Assembly: GCA_964605235.1 (NCBI GenBank)
Contig: CAZSBB010000034.1
Span: 4,705 to 68,704 of the forward strand
Direction of reading: 5' to 3'
Length of the DNA stretch: 64,000 bases
DNA from: CAZSBB01 sp964605235
GTDB lineage: Bacteria; Planctomycetota; Phycisphaerae; Phycisphaerales; Phycisphaeraceae
Below the pieces are notes generated by a model. That model had not been told where the DNA came from. It was given only the letters and a program-made list of their open reading frames with translations, and did no database searches. This document shows positions 18,088-27,749 of this stretch, one piece after another (positions within the stretch are counted from its first letter, which is position 1; every line of letters begins with the position of its first letter). A program made the translations under genes and the position numbers.

Positions 18088-18252
18088 GCTCTTCGCCCTG
18101 TTTGAAACTATCACGCATTTTATCCGATAAATTTTGTGGGTATAACCCTGCACACGTGACATAACTGAACAATATGTGATCGACTTTTGGTTGACTGCGG
18201 GCCCGGCGTCGCATAAGGTGAAGCCCGCCGTTTCTATCGCCGGGATGACCAC
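18088..18252. promoter_or_regulatory. Divergent control region of the glycan operon and the AraC gene
   Basis: A sigma-70-like promoter for the araC-type gene is visible on the plus strand: TTGACT at 18191-18196, 17 bases, TAAGGT at 18214-18219. A short perfect palindrome, TTTATC-C-GATAAA (18119-18131), lies about 30 bases upstream of the operon start and could be a regulator site. The stretch 18105-18185 is markedly AT-richer than the flanking genes. A -35/-10 pair for the operon on the minus strand is not obvious, which would suit an activator-dependent promoter. Confidence 0.5.
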
Positions 18253-19140
18253 ATGGCGAAATCAAAACCGAACCTGCGCGTCCTGCCCGTGACCACCCTG
18301 CGTCCGCTGCCGAGCCAGCCGACCATCGACTACATGGCCCGCGAAGTGATCGCCACCAGCGATGCTTATTACTGGGAAGCCAAGCGCACGGTCGGGCGGC
18401 CCCACGCCATTCTGCAGTACACGGTGCGCGGCGAAGGTCGGCTGACCTATCGCGGCAAGACCTATCGCCTGACCCCGGGCACCGCCTTTTTTGTGTACAA
18501 CATGGACCCTGAACTGGCTTACTACAGTTATCCCGAAAGCGGGCAGGAGTGGGAAATTCTGTGGTGCAATGTCACGCCCGGTGAAGCCCTGGCGGCAGAC
18601 ATGATCGCGCGGCACGGCCCGGTTTACAATCTAACGCCAGACTCCTGGTTCCTTGGCCAACTGCGGCACTATCTCTACAGCAGTCAGGATTTCATTCAGC
18701 TGAAACTGGCGGACAGTCTGCAGCTGATGGCTGGGCTGCTGATCGAACTGGCGGAGAGCTCGGCGCGCGTCGCTTCCGATGTGGCCTCAGGGCATCTGAT
18801 TCAGGCCTTCTGCGAGTTGGTCCACGCCCGACTGGCTGACCCGCTCACCGTGGCCCAGGCCGCCAGCCATCTGCGGGTCTCGCGTGAGCATCTGACCCGC
18901 ATGTGTCAGGAACAACTCCACATCACGCCGGCCGCGTATATCAATCAAGCCAAGATGCGCGAAGCGATCATCCTGCTCCAGGATCCTCAGCACATCATCA
19001 AGCAGGTCGCCCACAATCTGGGCTACGAACACACCAGCCACTTCTCCCGGGTTTTCCGCCGCCTGGTGGGCATCTCCCCACGCGCGTTCCGCGACTCCCG
19101 GCAACACCACCCGATCTCCCCGCTGCTGGGCAAGCACTGA
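18253..19140 (+). CDS. AraC-family transcriptional regulator with N-terminal cupin sensor
   Basis: A 295-residue regulator. The N-terminal half has the AraC-type sugar-binding cupin pattern (HAILQYTVRGEGRLTYRGKTYRLTPGTAFFVY). The C-terminal 100 residues hold the two helix-turn-helix motifs (LTVAQAASHLRVSREHLTRMCQEQL and IKQVAHNLGYEHTSHFSRVFRRLVGISPRAFR). It is transcribed away from the seven-gene operon and is the obvious candidate activator for it. Promoter and weak ribosome site (GGGATGACCAC) precede the ATG. Confidence 0.92.
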   Translation: MAKSKPNLRVLPVTTLRPLPSQPTIDYMAREVIATSDAYYWEAKRTVGRPHAILQYTVRGEGRLTYRGKTYRLTPGTAFFVYNMDPELAYYSYPESGQEWEILWCNVTPGEALAADMIARHGPVYNLTPDSWFLGQLRHYLYSSQDFIQLKLADSLQLMAGLLIELAESSARVASDVASGHLIQAFCELVHARLADPLTVAQAASHLRVSREHLTRMCQEQLHITPAAYINQAKMREAIILLQDPQHIIKQVAHNLGYEHTSHFSRVFRRLVGISPRAFRDSRQHHPISPLLGKH

Positions 19141-19261
19141 CGCAAAAGTGCTCAAAAGGTATAGAAGTATCACGTTTGACGGATAGGCCCGGCCCCCCGG
19201 CTCATCGTAAAATTACGCCAGTGTCGTCCGCAAAATCCCTACTTCGTGATTGGCTGACACG

Positions 19262-20056
19262 ATGAACCCACAACCCTGCGCACGCCGTGGATTTACGCTG
19301 ATTGAACTGCTGGTGGTCATTTCGATCATTTCGTTGCTGATGGCGATCCTGCTGCCGGCGCTGGCCAAAGCCCGTGCCGCGGCGCAACGGATTCAGTGCG
19401 CGACCAACCTCAAGCAAGTGGGTCTGGCCACCGCCATGTACATCCAGGAAAACCAAGCCAGCTTTCCGACCAACAATTTCGCCTCCGGGTCATGGGACTA
19501 CAAGCTCGCGCGGTACGACGGGCGCGGGTTGCCTCCCACCCTCAGCCACAACCTGTGGCAGGAGATCGCCGCGGGCGCCAATTGGCGGGGCATTTACAAG
19601 TGCCCGTCGGACGATATCCCCACCGACCTTCCCAACCTGTACTACCGCCGCTCCTACGTTTTCAACCAGTTCCAGCAGGGAGAAACCGGCATTCCCGGAT
19701 TGACTGGTTTCGATTCCACCAATCCCGCCCAGGCGATCAGCAAAAACGACGCCCGCAAGGAAAATGACCTCATCCGTCCCTCGAAGGTCTTGATGAGCAC
19801 CGACTGGCATCGCTGGAACAACCGGATCAATTCACCTGAACTGACCAGTGTCATCCGCATGTGGTTTGTCACCCCCGCCAACACCAGTGTCGTGGGCAAC
19901 GACCTGAGCCTGTTCCGCCATGGAACAGACATGATGAACAGCGTCTATGCCGACGGCCACGTGCAGATGGTCAGCCGCTTCGATGCCTGCATCTCCCCTG
20001 CGGGCACTTATCTTCCCGGCAATGCCACCGGCACCCACTTCGACGCCGCCAACTAG
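19262..20056 (+). CDS. Type II pseudopilin-like protein with prepilin cleavage/methylation signal
   Basis: About 264 residues beginning MNPQPCARRG|FTLIELLVVISIISLLMAILLPAL: a prepilin leader with cleavage after the glycine, the methylatable Phe and Glu at +5, and a long hydrophobic helix. The C-terminal HGTDMMNSVYADGHVQM is the H-x(n)-DGHV motif of the large planctomycete/lentisphaeral pseudopilin family. A TTG start at 19250 would add four residues; the ATG is preferred. It follows the AraC gene by 121 bases on the same strand. Likely surface or periplasmic after processing by a prepilin peptidase; precise role unknown. Confidence 0.9.
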   Translation: MNPQPCARRGFTLIELLVVISIISLLMAILLPALAKARAAAQRIQCATNLKQVGLATAMYIQENQASFPTNNFASGSWDYKLARYDGRGLPPTLSHNLWQEIAAGANWRGIYKCPSDDIPTDLPNLYYRRSYVFNQFQQGETGIPGLTGFDSTNPAQAISKNDARKENDLIRPSKVLMSTDWHRWNNRINSPELTSVIRMWFVTPANTSVVGNDLSLFRHGTDMMNSVYADGHVQMVSRFDACISPAGTYLPGNATGTHFDAAN

Positions 20057-20279
20057 TGGTGGTCGTCCCAAATTCGCGGCCAATCGCTGGTCCTGTGCAA
20101 CCGGTATTGCCGGCGAATCAACCAGGCATTTCCGTGCCGCGTAAGGCGGCAACCGCGTGACGAGCGGGACTACTATTACTTGTACTCGTTGGTTATCAAG
20201 AAGACCTCGTCACCCATGGCATGCCGATAATTGACCACTACGAATCTCGATTCTGTGGAATGATCGAACCCGTCACGGG

Positions 20280-21809
20280 TTACTTCGGCTGCGACACCAG
20301 CGGCCAGTCGTCGGTACGGAAGGGCGAGGCCGGCAAACCCGCCTGGTTGTACAGCGAGCACGCCGGGTCATCCGTCCACGCATAGCGCACCGCCACCGGC
20401 CGGGGCAGGCGTTCGCTGAACACCACCAGTTCCTCGCCGCGCACTTCCGCCTGCGCCGGAACGAAGACACGGTCCGGCCCGGCGATGCGCAGGCCGTTGT
20501 CCGGGCGATTGCTCTTGAGCACCAATCCGCCCTCGGCGTGGTCGAATTGCATCTGAATCCGGAAGCCCTGCACGTGCCAGCCGCGCAGCAACGGGCCGCG
20601 GAATTCATGCCGTCGGCCATACGCTTTCGCCAGTGCCGCCAGCGCCAGGCGCCGGCCGACTTCCTGCTTGTTGGTCGGATGGATGTTCTGCGTTTCCCCG
20701 ATGTCGATCGTCACCGCCATCGCGGTGTTCGGCTCGCCGAGGCTCAGCAGTTGCGACTCGCGCACTTCCGCCCACAGGTCCGGGGCGGGATCGCATTGCA
20801 CGTCGGCGTGATTGGCGATCTGGGCGAACACAAACGGCAACGGGCCCAGCCCCCATGCCTGCCGCCAGGTGCGGATGAGCTGCGGGAAGATTTTCCGGTA
20901 CAGCCAGGCGCTGCCGAAGATCGCATTGGTTTCACCCTGATACCAGATAAACCCGCGCAGCGGCAGGCCCACCAGCGGGGCGATGTTGTGGTTGTACTGC
21001 ACGGTCGGCAGTTGCGGACAGCCCAGCCCGCACGGCGCGGGGGGTTCGGGCGGGATCGGCTCACCCTTGGCACGGGCGGCTTTGGCAGTTTCATACCAAC
21101 TGTTGAACAGCGCGGTCCGCGCCATGGAGGCTTTGCTGTATTGCTTGATGAAGGGCGCGTAATCCGCCAGGGCTTCGGGCTGCTCCGCCAGCAGATCGTT
21201 GAGCTTGCCCAGCAGGGGACGCAACGCCGGGTCGCCTTCCAGCGCGCTGCGGCTCATCCACGCCTCGGCGGGGGTGTGGCCACAGGCCGCCACCAGCATG
21301 CCCACGGGAACGCCCAGCGCTTTGCGCAACTGGCGACCGAAATGGAACGCCACCGCCGAGAAGCTCTTGGCGTTGACCGGATCGCAGGCGGCCCAGCGCA
21401 CGGTGGCGTCGTCCTGTTCCGTCAGGCCGTGCGCGGTCGCCAGACTGCCCAGGCGCAGCAGGGGGTCGGCGCACTTTTCCAGTTCCGTGCTGGGCCAGTT
21501 GGTCGCTCCCAGCAGCATCTGCATGTTGGATTGACCCGAGCCCAACCAGACCTCGCCGCACAGCACGTCTTCGAGCACGACTTGGCGCTGGTCGTCCTGC
21601 ACTTCGATGCGATAGGGTCCGCCGGTGGGCAGGGGGGGCAGCTGCAGACGCCACCGGCCGGCGTCGTCGGCCTGCGCGGTGGCTTCGTGGTCCCCGCAGC
21701 GGGCGTGCACGGCCACGCCGGGGGCGGCAAAGCCCTGCAAGCGCACCGGCTGTTCGCGCTGCACCACCATCCCGGACTGATAAATGCCTTGGAGCAGAGA
21801 TCGAGCCAC
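20280..21809 (-). CDS. SASA-type carbohydrate esterase (sialate O-acetylesterase-like)
   Basis: A 509-residue protein with LGSGQSNMQMLLG, the serine block of the sialate O-acetylesterase (SASA/DUF303) family; the nucleophile should be Ser94. GFIWYQGETNA and TIDIGETQNIHPTNKQEVGRRLA supply the other conserved blocks, the latter containing the Asp-x-His-like pair (here NIHPTNK). An N-terminal beta domain of about 85 residues precedes the hydrolase fold. No signal peptide is seen, unlike many exported members, suggesting action on an imported acetylated sugar. It is convergent with the pseudopilin gene. Confidence 0.85.
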   Translation of the reverse strand: MARSLLQGIYQSGMVVQREQPVRLQGFAAPGVAVHARCGDHEATAQADDAGRWRLQLPPLPTGGPYRIEVQDDQRQVVLEDVLCGEVWLGSGQSNMQMLLGATNWPSTELEKCADPLLRLGSLATAHGLTEQDDATVRWAACDPVNAKSFSAVAFHFGRQLRKALGVPVGMLVAACGHTPAEAWMSRSALEGDPALRPLLGKLNDLLAEQPEALADYAPFIKQYSKASMARTALFNSWYETAKAARAKGEPIPPEPPAPCGLGCPQLPTVQYNHNIAPLVGLPLRGFIWYQGETNAIFGSAWLYRKIFPQLIRTWRQAWGLGPLPFVFAQIANHADVQCDPAPDLWAEVRESQLLSLGEPNTAMAVTIDIGETQNIHPTNKQEVGRRLALAALAKAYGRRHEFRGPLLRGWHVQGFRIQMQFDHAEGGLVLKSNRPDNGLRIAGPDRVFVPAQAEVRGEELVVFSERLPRPVAVRYAWTDDPACSLYNQAGLPASPFRTDDWPLVSQPK

Positions 21810-21966
21810 GCCAGTCCTCCCATTGATGGTCCAGCCCCGGCGGGTGCGGGGAAATCGGCAGCGCGCCAGTGGTCAGCTTAACCAATCGCCGCCCGCGTGC
21901 GCCGGCCCTTGCCCCGGCGGTATCTGGTATCCTGATCGACTTGGCTTTTCGCAAAGGAATCCGCAC

Positions 21967-23205
<1,239 letters not shown>

Positions 23206-23313
23206 ATCAGCGGTCGGGCGGAACACGCTGCACCTGAACTGTATCGGATTTACGAAACCATCCCGCCGCCTACTCGGGGATTTTCCTTCCCCTCTGCAGA
23301 GGATTTACTGGAT

Positions 23314-24378
23314 ATGAACGGTCAACGTGAAGTGCGCGTCGGCGTGGTCGGCTGCGGCGTCATGGGCAAGATTCACGCGAAAGTCGCCCAGGCCAGCGAA
23401 GGCATCGTCCTCCAGGCGGTGGCGGATGTGCGTCAGGAAGTCGCCCAGCAGGTCGCCCAGGAACACGGCGCCCGTCAGGCCTATGGCGATCCGGCGGCGC
23501 TGTTCGCCGACCCTGAAGTGGACGCGGTGGTGCTCGCGCTGCCGACCAATTTGCGCACCCCGCTGGCGCTGGCGGCGCTCAAGGCGGGCAAGCATCTGCT
23601 GCTGGAGAAGCCGGTGGCGGTCAATGCCGCGCAGGTGCGGGAGATGATGGCGCTGCAGGGCGACCGCATCGTGGGCGTGTGCAGTTGCCGATATCAGTTT
23701 TATCAGTCGGCGCAGGTCGCAGCGCAGGCGGTGGCGCGGGGTGAACTGGGACAACTGCGCGTGGTCCAGTTCCGCGGCATGAACAAAGACCGGGGCCCCA
23801 AGCAGGGCGCCATCCCCGCCTGGCGCGTCAGCCATCAACTCAACGGCGGCGGCTTCTGGGTCAACTGGGGCTGCTACGATCTGGACTTCATCCTCAGCAC
23901 CTGCGGCTGGAACATTCGCCCGCGCACGGTGCTCGCCCAGTGCTGGCCGATTGCCGACCACCTGCCCAACCGGGTGGCGGAAGGTTCCGATGCCGAGGAA
24001 CACGCCATCGTGTTCATCCGCTGCGACAACGGCATCGTGCTGAGCCTGGAACGTGGCGAATCCCTGTCCATCGATGTGCCTTCCACCTGGCAGATCATCG
24101 GCAGCAAGGCCTCGCTGCGGCTGGAGATGCTCCAACGCGAGAAGAACCCGGTGATCCTCGACCGCACCCATGCCGATGGCCCGGTGACCACGGAAGTCCT
24201 CTGGGAAGGCGACAACGACCGTGAATGCGTCCATCAGGGTCCGTTGCAGGACCTGTGCGCCGCCATCCGCACCGGCGGCCAGCCGCGCACCAATCTCCAG
24301 CGCGCCCTGGTCATGCAGCAGATCACTGATGCGGTGTATGAGTCCGCCCGCACCGGCAAGGCAGTGGAAATCGCCTGA
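23314..24378 (+). CDS. Gfo/Idh/MocA-family NAD(P)-dependent oxidoreductase
   Basis: A 354-residue dehydrogenase with the N-terminal Rossmann motif GVVGCGVMGKIHAKV and the family's EKP motif in LLLEKPVAVNAAQ. The second domain (from about residue 125) has the alpha/beta sheet typical of myo-inositol 2-dehydrogenases and glucose-fructose oxidoreductases. It likely oxidises a cyclic sugar or inositol. The next gene encodes a sugar phosphate isomerase/epimerase, a frequent partner in inositol or keto-sugar catabolism. The substrate cannot be told from sequence. Confidence 0.92.
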   Translation: MNGQREVRVGVVGCGVMGKIHAKVAQASEGIVLQAVADVRQEVAQQVAQEHGARQAYGDPAALFADPEVDAVVLALPTNLRTPLALAALKAGKHLLLEKPVAVNAAQVREMMALQGDRIVGVCSCRYQFYQSAQVAAQAVARGELGQLRVVQFRGMNKDRGPKQGAIPAWRVSHQLNGGGFWVNWGCYDLDFILSTCGWNIRPRTVLAQCWPIADHLPNRVAEGSDAEEHAIVFIRCDNGIVLSLERGESLSIDVPSTWQIIGSKASLRLEMLQREKNPVILDRTHADGPVTTEVLWEGDNDRECVHQGPLQDLCAAIRTGGQPRTNLQRALVMQQITDAVYESARTGKAVEIA

Positions 24379-24395
24379 ACGATCACGCCCCCCAT

Positions 24396-24424
24396 TTAGC
24401 CCCCGGTGACTCACCGGGGGCTAA
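24396..24424. repeat. Perfect palindromic hairpin (family C), possible terminator
   Basis: TTAGCCCCCGGTGA, one central base, then its exact complement (14+1+14). It lies 18 bases after the oxidoreductase stop and before the isomerase gene. No T-run follows, so it is not a classical intrinsic terminator. Hairpins of the form TTAGCCCCCGG...CCGGGGGCTAA are, to my memory, dispersed in planctomycete genomes, which suggests a repeat that may have been recruited to stabilise or end the upstream message. Confidence 0.75.
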
Positions 24425-24461
24425 GTCAACATATCCGAATGTCAGCAAGGAACATCCCACC

Positions 24462-25262
24462 ATGCGCTACGCCTTCATGAGCTTTTCCACCCCGCAACTC
24501 ACCTTGGATGAAATCCTCGCCCAGGCGAAAAAGCTCGGTTACGTCGGCGTCGAGCCGCGGGCGCAGAGCAAGCACGCCCATGGCATTGAGTTCGACGCCA
24601 CCGCCGAGCAGCGCCGCACCATCCGCGCCAAGGCCCACGACGCCGGCATCGCCCTGTGCTGCCTGGCGGTGTCCTGCAACTACAGCGACCCGGCGACCGT
24701 CAAACAGCACGTCGAGGACACCCGCAAAGCCATCGACCTCGCCGGCGACTGCGGCATCCCCCGGCTGCGCGTGTTCGGCGGCAAGTTGGGCGCGGGGCTG
24801 GATCGCGCCGCCGCCACCGCCCATGCCGCCGAGCACCTGACCCCGCTGATGCCCCTGGCGCAGCAGCGCGGCGTCACGCTGTGCCTCGAAACGCATGACG
24901 ACTGGTGCGACCCCGCCCATGTCGTCGCGTTGATCCAGGCTGTCAACCACCCGAACCTCGCGGTCAACTGGGACATCATGCACCCGGTGCGCGTGGCGAA
25001 GAAAACCATGGACGAAGCCTTCGCCACGCTCAAGCCCTACATCCGCCACGTGCACATTCACGATGGCGTCACCACCGCCGAGGGCAAGCTGAACATGGTG
25101 CCCATCGGCATGGGTGCCATCGACCACGGCCGGGCGCTGACGCTGCTCAAATTACTCAACTACGACGGCTACGTCAGCGGCGAGTGGATCAACTGGGAAC
25201 CGTGGGAAACCCACCTGCCGCGCGAACTGGCGAAGCTCAAGGAGCTGGAAAGCAGGGCGTGA
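24462..25262 (+). CDS. Sugar phosphate isomerase/epimerase (xylose isomerase-like TIM barrel)
   Basis: A 266-residue TIM barrel of the AP-endonuclease-2/xylose-isomerase-like class. Metal-binding positions are recognisable as Glu in LCLETHDDWC, Asp and His in LAVNWDIMHPV, His in IRHVHIHDG and Glu in YVSGEWINWEPW. Members include IolE/IolI, tagatose epimerases and hydroxypyruvate isomerase. It follows the Gfo/Idh/MocA gene on the same strand and probably works on the same substrate. It is related in fold to the partial gene at the end of the window. Confidence 0.9.
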   Translation: MRYAFMSFSTPQLTLDEILAQAKKLGYVGVEPRAQSKHAHGIEFDATAEQRRTIRAKAHDAGIALCCLAVSCNYSDPATVKQHVEDTRKAIDLAGDCGIPRLRVFGGKLGAGLDRAAATAHAAEHLTPLMPLAQQRGVTLCLETHDDWCDPAHVVALIQAVNHPNLAVNWDIMHPVRVAKKTMDEAFATLKPYIRHVHIHDGVTTAEGKLNMVPIGMGAIDHGRALTLLKLLNYDGYVSGEWINWEPWETHLPRELAKLKELESRA

Positions 25263-25279
25263 ATCAGCGCCTGGGCCGC

Positions 25280-25340
25280 GGAAAAAAGGGGATAAGTACA
25301 TTTATTTTGTAAAAATAAATGTACTTATCCCCTTTTTTCC
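25280..25340. repeat. Near-perfect 29-bp inverted repeat, AT-rich hairpin (family D)
   Basis: Left arm 25280-25308 (starting GGAAAAAAGGGGATAAGTAC) pairs with all 29 bases of 25312-25340 around a 3-base loop. The AT-rich composition is foreign to this GC-rich neighbourhood. The A-run on one side and the T-run on the other make it a plausible bidirectional terminator after the isomerase gene. Its form, ending in GGGGATAAGTACATTTA, is like short mobile hairpins linked to Y1/RAYT transposases; that link is inferred, as no transposase gene is in the window. Confidence 0.85.
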
Positions 25341-25423
25341 CGCTGGCGTCCGCTCCCGTGTTGCCCGGTGAAGGTTCGGGAGGGGGGACTGGACCCGGCG
25401 CGGATTGCCCGCTACGGTTGGGC

Positions 25424-25726
25424 ATGATGTGGCGCGAGTATCGCAATCAGGCGGGGGTGTGGATGGACCAGCAGGTGCGTCGCCAGACGGGTTTGCCCGC
25501 CTGGGTGACGTGGATTGCCCTGGCGGTGATGCTGTTCGTGGTGGCGCTGCCGGTGCTGATCATGCTGCTGCTGGCGGGGGTGCTGGGGGCGGTGGTGTTC
25601 GGGCTGCTGGCGCTGTGGGCGTGGGTGCTGCGGTTGTTCGCCGGGCTGCGCATGGGCTCGCAGGGTCCTCTGGATGAAGCGGGCCGGCGGAACGTGCGCG
25701 TCATTACCCCTCGCGAGGAAATCTGA
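25424..25726 (+). CDS. Small membrane protein of unknown function
   Basis: From the ATG at 25424, 100 residues: a short amphipathic start (MMWREYRNQAGVWMDQQVRRQTG), then one long or two adjacent hydrophobic segments (WVTWIALAVMLFVVALPVLIM and AGVLGAVVFGLLALWAWVL), and a basic tail ending VRVITPREEI. The upstream 35 residues of the open frame lie in the AT-rich hairpin and are not counted. No family is recognised. It lies 90 bases upstream of the MscS-type channel gene and may be co-transcribed with it. Confidence 0.6.
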   Translation: MMWREYRNQAGVWMDQQVRRQTGLPAWVTWIALAVMLFVVALPVLIMLLLAGVLGAVVFGLLALWAWVLRLFAGLRMGSQGPLDEAGRRNVRVITPREEI

Positions 25727-25815
25727 CTCAAACCATAGCCGGGCTATACTGCTGGGCGTCGACCCGAAGGTCGGCGGGGATTCTTTTTTTCAATTGGTGA
25801 TGGGAGCGCGCGGTG

Positions 25816-27606
25816 ATGCGACCGAGGGCGATGACTTGGCGAATGGGATTGCACGTATGGTTGCTGACGGCGTTGCTGGCGCTGACGCCCTGTGCCGCGC
25901 AGCAGGCAACGGAAGCGCCCGCCGCGAGCGCGCCGCCGACCAGCGCGGCCGCGCCAGCGACGGACAGTGCCGCCGCCCCGCCGGCGTGGAACGGGCAGAG
26001 CAGTCCGCGGGCCACGATGTTCACCTTTCTGCAGGCGATGAGTGAGCGCACGCCGGCGTTTCCCGTGGACGGGGTTGCCTTCCGCAAGGTGCGCGCCTGT
26101 TTTCCCGCCGCGGCCAAGGATGCCCAGGTCCGCGCTGCTGCGCTGCATCTGCTGCAGGTGATTGACCAGTTGGGCAAGGTGGAGGAAACCGATTTGCCCG
26201 GCGCGGATGAACTCGCCCTGTCGCAGCAGCAGCGGTTCACGTTTTTCCCGGTTGCCGGCGTGCATGACTGGGTGTATGCCGAGCTCAAGGGTTTTGGACG
26301 CTGGCCGGAGGGCTCGATCGAGTTGATCCAGACCGCCGAGGCCCAGTGGGTGTTTTCCCCCGGCACGCTGGCGGGCATTGAGGTGTTGGCGCAGAGCATG
26401 GCGCCGCTTCCGCCGCGCTACACGGCGCCGCAGCGCAGCGTGCAGCAGGCGGGCCGGCTGGTCGCGCTGGTCGGGCCCACCTTTGCCCACACGCACCTGT
26501 GGCAGTGGGGGGCGTTGCTGGCGGCGATCTTCGGGGGCCTGCTGCTGGGCAAGCTGATTTCCAGCGGGTTGCGCCGCGCCTCGGATCGCGCCCAGCAGCA
26601 GGACAAACAGACCCGCGCGGTCATCTGCCGCACCGCCGCCAGCCCGCTGAGCCTGGCGCTGCTGACGGTGGGCCTGAGCGTGGGACTTTCCTTCATTCAT
26701 CAGGATGAAGCGCTGACGCAGTTCATTCAGCGCGTGCTGGCGCTGCTGTTCCTGATCAGCATCGGCTGGTTCGCCTACAACCTGATCGACCTGGTGGACA
26801 TCCTGCTGACCCGCCTGACCGCCAAAACCGAGAGCAAGCTCGACGACATGATCGTCCCGCTGATCCGCAAAACCCTGCGGATTTTCCTGGTCATCGTCTT
26901 CACCCTGGTGGTGCTGCAGAACGTCTTCGAGATGAACATCACCGGCTTCCTCGCCAGTCTGGGCATCGCCGGCCTGGCGATCTCGCTGGCGGCGCAGGAT
27001 TCGGTGAAAAACCTCTTCGGCTCGCTGACGGTGTTCTTCGACAAGCCGTTCCTCATCGGCGACCGCATCAAGTTCGACGGGACCGACGGCATCGTCGAGG
27101 AGATCGGCTTCCGCTCCACGCGCATCCGCACGCTCGAAGGCCATCTCGTCACCGTGCCCAACATGAAATTCATCGACGGCTCGGTGGAGAACGTGGCCGC
27201 CCGTCCCAGCATTCGCCGCATTCTGGACGTGACCATCACCTACGACACCCCGCTGGAGAAAATCCAGGAAGGCGTGCAGATTCTGCGGAACCTGCTGGCG
27301 GAAGCGGAGATTGCCGCGCCGTTCGATCTGGAGAACCTGCCGCCGCGGGTGTACTTCAATGACTACAACGCCGCGAGCCTGAACCTGCGGGTGATCTACT
27401 GGTACACGCTGGCGGACGGCCGGGACTACTGGGGCTTTCTCGCCCACAGCGAAGCATTCAACCTCAAGCTGTTCGACGCTTACGCCAAAGCCGGCATCGA
27501 GTTCGCGTTCCCCACCCAGACGCTGTATCTGGCGGGCGATCCCAATCGGCCGCTGAATGTGGGCGTGCCGCAACTCAAGGGCGGCGAGGGGCGCGCTTAC
27601 ACCTAG
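25816..27606 (+). CDS. MscS-family mechanosensitive ion channel
   Basis: A 596-residue channel. A signal peptide (LLTALLALTPCAAQQ) precedes a periplasmic region of about 200 residues, then transmembrane segments around residues 215-235, 275-295, 305-330 and 355-385. The pore helix and MscS beta domain follow: ITGFLASLGIAGLAISLAAQDSVKNLFGSL, then FLIGDRIKFDGTDGIVEEIGFRSTRIRTLEGHLVTVPN. It would release solutes on osmotic downshift. GTG at 25813 immediately precedes the chosen ATG. Confidence 0.94.
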   Translation: MRPRAMTWRMGLHVWLLTALLALTPCAAQQATEAPAASAPPTSAAAPATDSAAAPPAWNGQSSPRATMFTFLQAMSERTPAFPVDGVAFRKVRACFPAAAKDAQVRAAALHLLQVIDQLGKVEETDLPGADELALSQQQRFTFFPVAGVHDWVYAELKGFGRWPEGSIELIQTAEAQWVFSPGTLAGIEVLAQSMAPLPPRYTAPQRSVQQAGRLVALVGPTFAHTHLWQWGALLAAIFGGLLLGKLISSGLRRASDRAQQQDKQTRAVICRTAASPLSLALLTVGLSVGLSFIHQDEALTQFIQRVLALLFLISIGWFAYNLIDLVDILLTRLTAKTESKLDDMIVPLIRKTLRIFLVIVFTLVVLQNVFEMNITGFLASLGIAGLAISLAAQDSVKNLFGSLTVFFDKPFLIGDRIKFDGTDGIVEEIGFRSTRIRTLEGHLVTVPNMKFIDGSVENVAARPSIRRILDVTITYDTPLEKIQEGVQILRNLLAEAEIAAPFDLENLPPRVYFNDYNAASLNLRVIYWYTLADGRDYWGFLAHSEAFNLKLFDAYAKAGIEFAFPTQTLYLAGDPNRPLNVGVPQLKGGEGRAYT

Positions 27607-27613
27607 ACATCAT

Positions 27614-27741
27614 TTCACCAGCGCAGTAACCACAGAGCCACAGAGAGCACCGAGCAATGCGCACAGAGACTGACTGGAAAATCAGGGCATCAGTCCTCCG
27701 CTCCTGTTTTCACTCGGTGTCCTCTGTGGCTCAGTGGTGAA
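27614..27741. repeat. Interrupted inverted repeat of the CCACAGAGCCACAGAG type (family E)
   Basis: Bases 27628-27654 (AACCACAGAGCCACAGAGAG and on to CACCGAG) pair, with a few mismatches, with 27713-27739 (CTCGGTGTCCTCTGTGGCTC...). TTCACCA at 27614 and TGGTGAA at 27735 extend the outer arms. The spacer repeats CACAGAGAC once more. It separates the convergent ends of the channel gene and the large exported protein. ACCACAGAGNCACAGAG elements are widespread in environmental bacterial genomes. Confidence 0.7.
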
Positions 27742-27749
27742 GCTGCTTT

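Noticed and set aside
20176..20361. A minus-strand frame whose end (RFVVVNYRHAMGDEVFLITNEYK) looks protein-like
   Set aside because: Its start lies inside the esterase gene in another frame and no ribosome site or family was found; it may be a short gene remnant but cannot be supported.
24396..24424. A classical intrinsic terminator
   Set aside because: The hairpin is perfect but is not followed by a T-run, so it is listed as a repeat with only possible terminator function.
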